Source of the DNA: JBOGXF01 sp050694275
GTDB lineage: Bacteria > Actinomycetota > CADDZG01 > WHSQ01
Assembly: GCA_050694275.1 (NCBI GenBank)
Contig: JBOGXF010000010.1
Coordinates: 1 to 5,753, forward strand
DNA: 5,753 nt
Reading direction: 5' to 3'
In this document: positions 4,802 through 5,753 of the stretch, piece by piece
How the letters are laid out: each line of letters begins with the position of its first letter
How positions within the stretch are numbered: the stretch's first letter is position 1
Translations under genes and position numbers: made by a program
Notes under the pieces: generated by a model
What the model saw: only the letters and a program-made list of their open reading frames with translations
What the model was told of the DNA's origin: nothing
Database searches by the model: none

Positions 4802-5753
4802 TCAGCGGTGGACGCGGAAGAAGAACTTCGAGCCGGCCCCGACCTCGCTCTCGACCCACATCTCGCCCCCGTGTTTCTCGACGATCATCTTGGACAGATA
4901 CAGCCCAAGCCCCGAACCGGGCTTGCGCCGTCCGGTGCCGATCCGGGTGAAGCGCTCGAACAAGCGGGAGATGTCCTCGGGAGGGATGCCGGGACCGACA
5001 TCCTCGACGCACACGGTGACAACGTCGGAGTCGGGGGCGATCTGGATGGTGATCTTTCCTTGGGAGAACTTGGCCGCGTTGGACACGAGGTTGAGCAGCA
5101 CTTGCTTGATGCGGTCGCCGTCGGCCACGACGATCGTGTTGCCCGGCGAGACGATCAGCTCGGTCCGGTCGGCTTGGCCCGCGTCGGTGATGGCCTCGCG
5201 CGCGATCAGCGCGAGGTCGATCTTGGAGAGTTCCAGCGCGATCTCTCCCTGATCGATCGCCTCGAGGTCGAGGACCTCGGAAACGAGCTTCGCCAGCCGC
5301 CGCGCCTCTCGACCGAGGGTGGCGGTGAGCTCTTCCCTTTGGTCGTCGGTCAGGCTCTTGAAGCGGTTCTGCAGCAGATCCGCGATCCCGGCGATGACCG
5401 TCATCGGCGAACGCAGCTCGTGCGACACCATGGAGATGAAGTCGCTTCGCAGCTCGTCGAGCGCGCTCAGCTCCTCGGCCCGATTCACCGCCTCCCGGTA
5501 GAGACGGGCATGGTGGAGCGCGATCGACACCTCGCGCGCCGCCGCCTCGATGAGCGCGATGTCCGACTGCGTCCAGCGTCGGGGGGCCTCGGAGTGAAAC
5601 GTCACCACGCCCAGAAGCTCTTCGCCCCACGCGAGAGGAGACACCAGCACGGCCCGCGTCGAGTGCGCGAGGAGATCCTCGGGGGAGCCGGGGAGCGCCT
5701 CGTCCAGCAGGCGCTCGTCGGTGGTGACGTCGTTGCTCGACTGGGTGCGGCGC
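4802..5753 (-). CDS. GAF domain-containing sensor histidine kinase (5' partial)
   Basis: The minus-strand frame is open from the window edge to a TGA at 4804-4802, giving 316 visible residues; the true start lies beyond 5753. The first 75 or so look like the end of a GAF sensor domain: AVLVSPLAWGEELLGVVTFH, then WTQSDIALIEAAAREVSIAL. A short helical linker leads to the HisKA dimerisation helix with the H-box FISMVSHELRSPMTVIAGIA; the phospho-accepting His codon is 5422-5420. The HATPase_c domain follows with the N-box QVLLNLVSNAAKFSQG, the G1 box VEDVGPGIPP, the F-box LFERFTRI, and the G2 box GSGLGLYLSKMIVEKHGG, ending in FFFRV. All ATP-binding motifs are intact, so the kinase should be active. 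No membrane segment is visible, so it may sense a cytoplasmic signal through GAF. No response regulator is in the window; a cognate one may lie beyond the right edge. The GTG at 5650 is internal to the GAF domain, not a start. Confidence 0.95.
   Translation of the reverse strand, partial: RRTQSSNDVTTDERLLDEALPGSPEDLLAHSTRAVLVSPLAWGEELLGVVTFHSEAPRRWTQSDIALIEAAAREVSIALHHARLYREAVNRAEELSALDELRSDFISMVSHELRSPMTVIAGIADLLQNRFKSLTDDQREELTATLGREARRLAKLVSEVLDLEAIDQGEIALELSKIDLALIAREAITDAGQADRTELIVSPGNTIVVADGDRIKQVLLNLVSNAAKFSQGKITIQIAPDSDVVTVCVEDVGPGIPPEDISRLFERFTRIGTGRRKPGSGLGLYLSKMIVEKHGGEMWVESEVGAGSKFFFRVHR

Noticed and set aside
4605..5630. Long minus-strand open frame of 341 codons
   Set aside because: It is an out-of-frame shadow of the histidine kinase, whose H, N, G1, F and G2 boxes lie in the other minus frame.
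5648..5650. GTG as the start of the histidine kinase
   Set aside because: The same frame stays open to the window edge, and the residues around this codon belong to the GAF domain, so the gene begins outside the window.

Overview
The window is GC-rich (roughly two thirds G+C by eye), with strong G/C preference at third codon positions, frequent GTG starts and tight 4-nt gene overlaps. Together with a class A RNase P RNA of actinobacterial appearance, this suggests a chromosomal segment of an uncultured Actinomycetota-like bacterium. That is inference from composition and gene style; no marker here fixes the taxon. There is no transposase, integrase, CRISPR array or phage gene.

Layout from left to right: (1) the last 55 codons of an RNase HI-type gene (1-168) overlap by 4 nt a membrane-embedded DUF457/YdjM-like metal-dependent hydrolase (165-680). 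(2) Facing them on the minus strand is a broken DUF3179-family gene (677-1271). Its family motifs are split over three reading frames, and its stop interlocks with the hydrolase stop inside CTAA (677-680). (3) Upstream of it on the same strand is a small regulator (1314-1781) with a Phd/YefM-like N-terminus and a winged-helix-like C-terminus. It has a near-perfect Shine-Dalgarno and no toxin partner. Its 5' region (1806-1878) carries an unusual run of short palindromes that look like operators. (4) A complete RNase P RNA gene, rnpB (1969-2342), has a recognisable promoter (1929-1957) and a 12-bp GC-rich terminator hairpin (2349-2376). (5) A plus-strand pair follows: a MEST-like alpha/beta hydrolase with an aspartate nucleophile (2420-3277), coupled by a GTGA overlap to a membrane-anchored, probably extracellular beta-propeller protein (3274-4659). 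(6) A 142-nt convergent intergenic region holds a two-tier hairpin (4696-4746). (7) The window ends inside a minus-strand GAF/histidine kinase gene (4802 to beyond 5753).

Most genes are housekeeping or generic. The plus-strand hydrolase/propeller pair is probably one transcript, and the regulator and DUF3179 remnant may once have been another. I do not see a convincing new multi-gene system. The parts most worth a second look are the orphan Phd-winged-helix regulator with its palindrome cluster, the collapsed DUF3179 gene, and the hairpin between the convergent genes.
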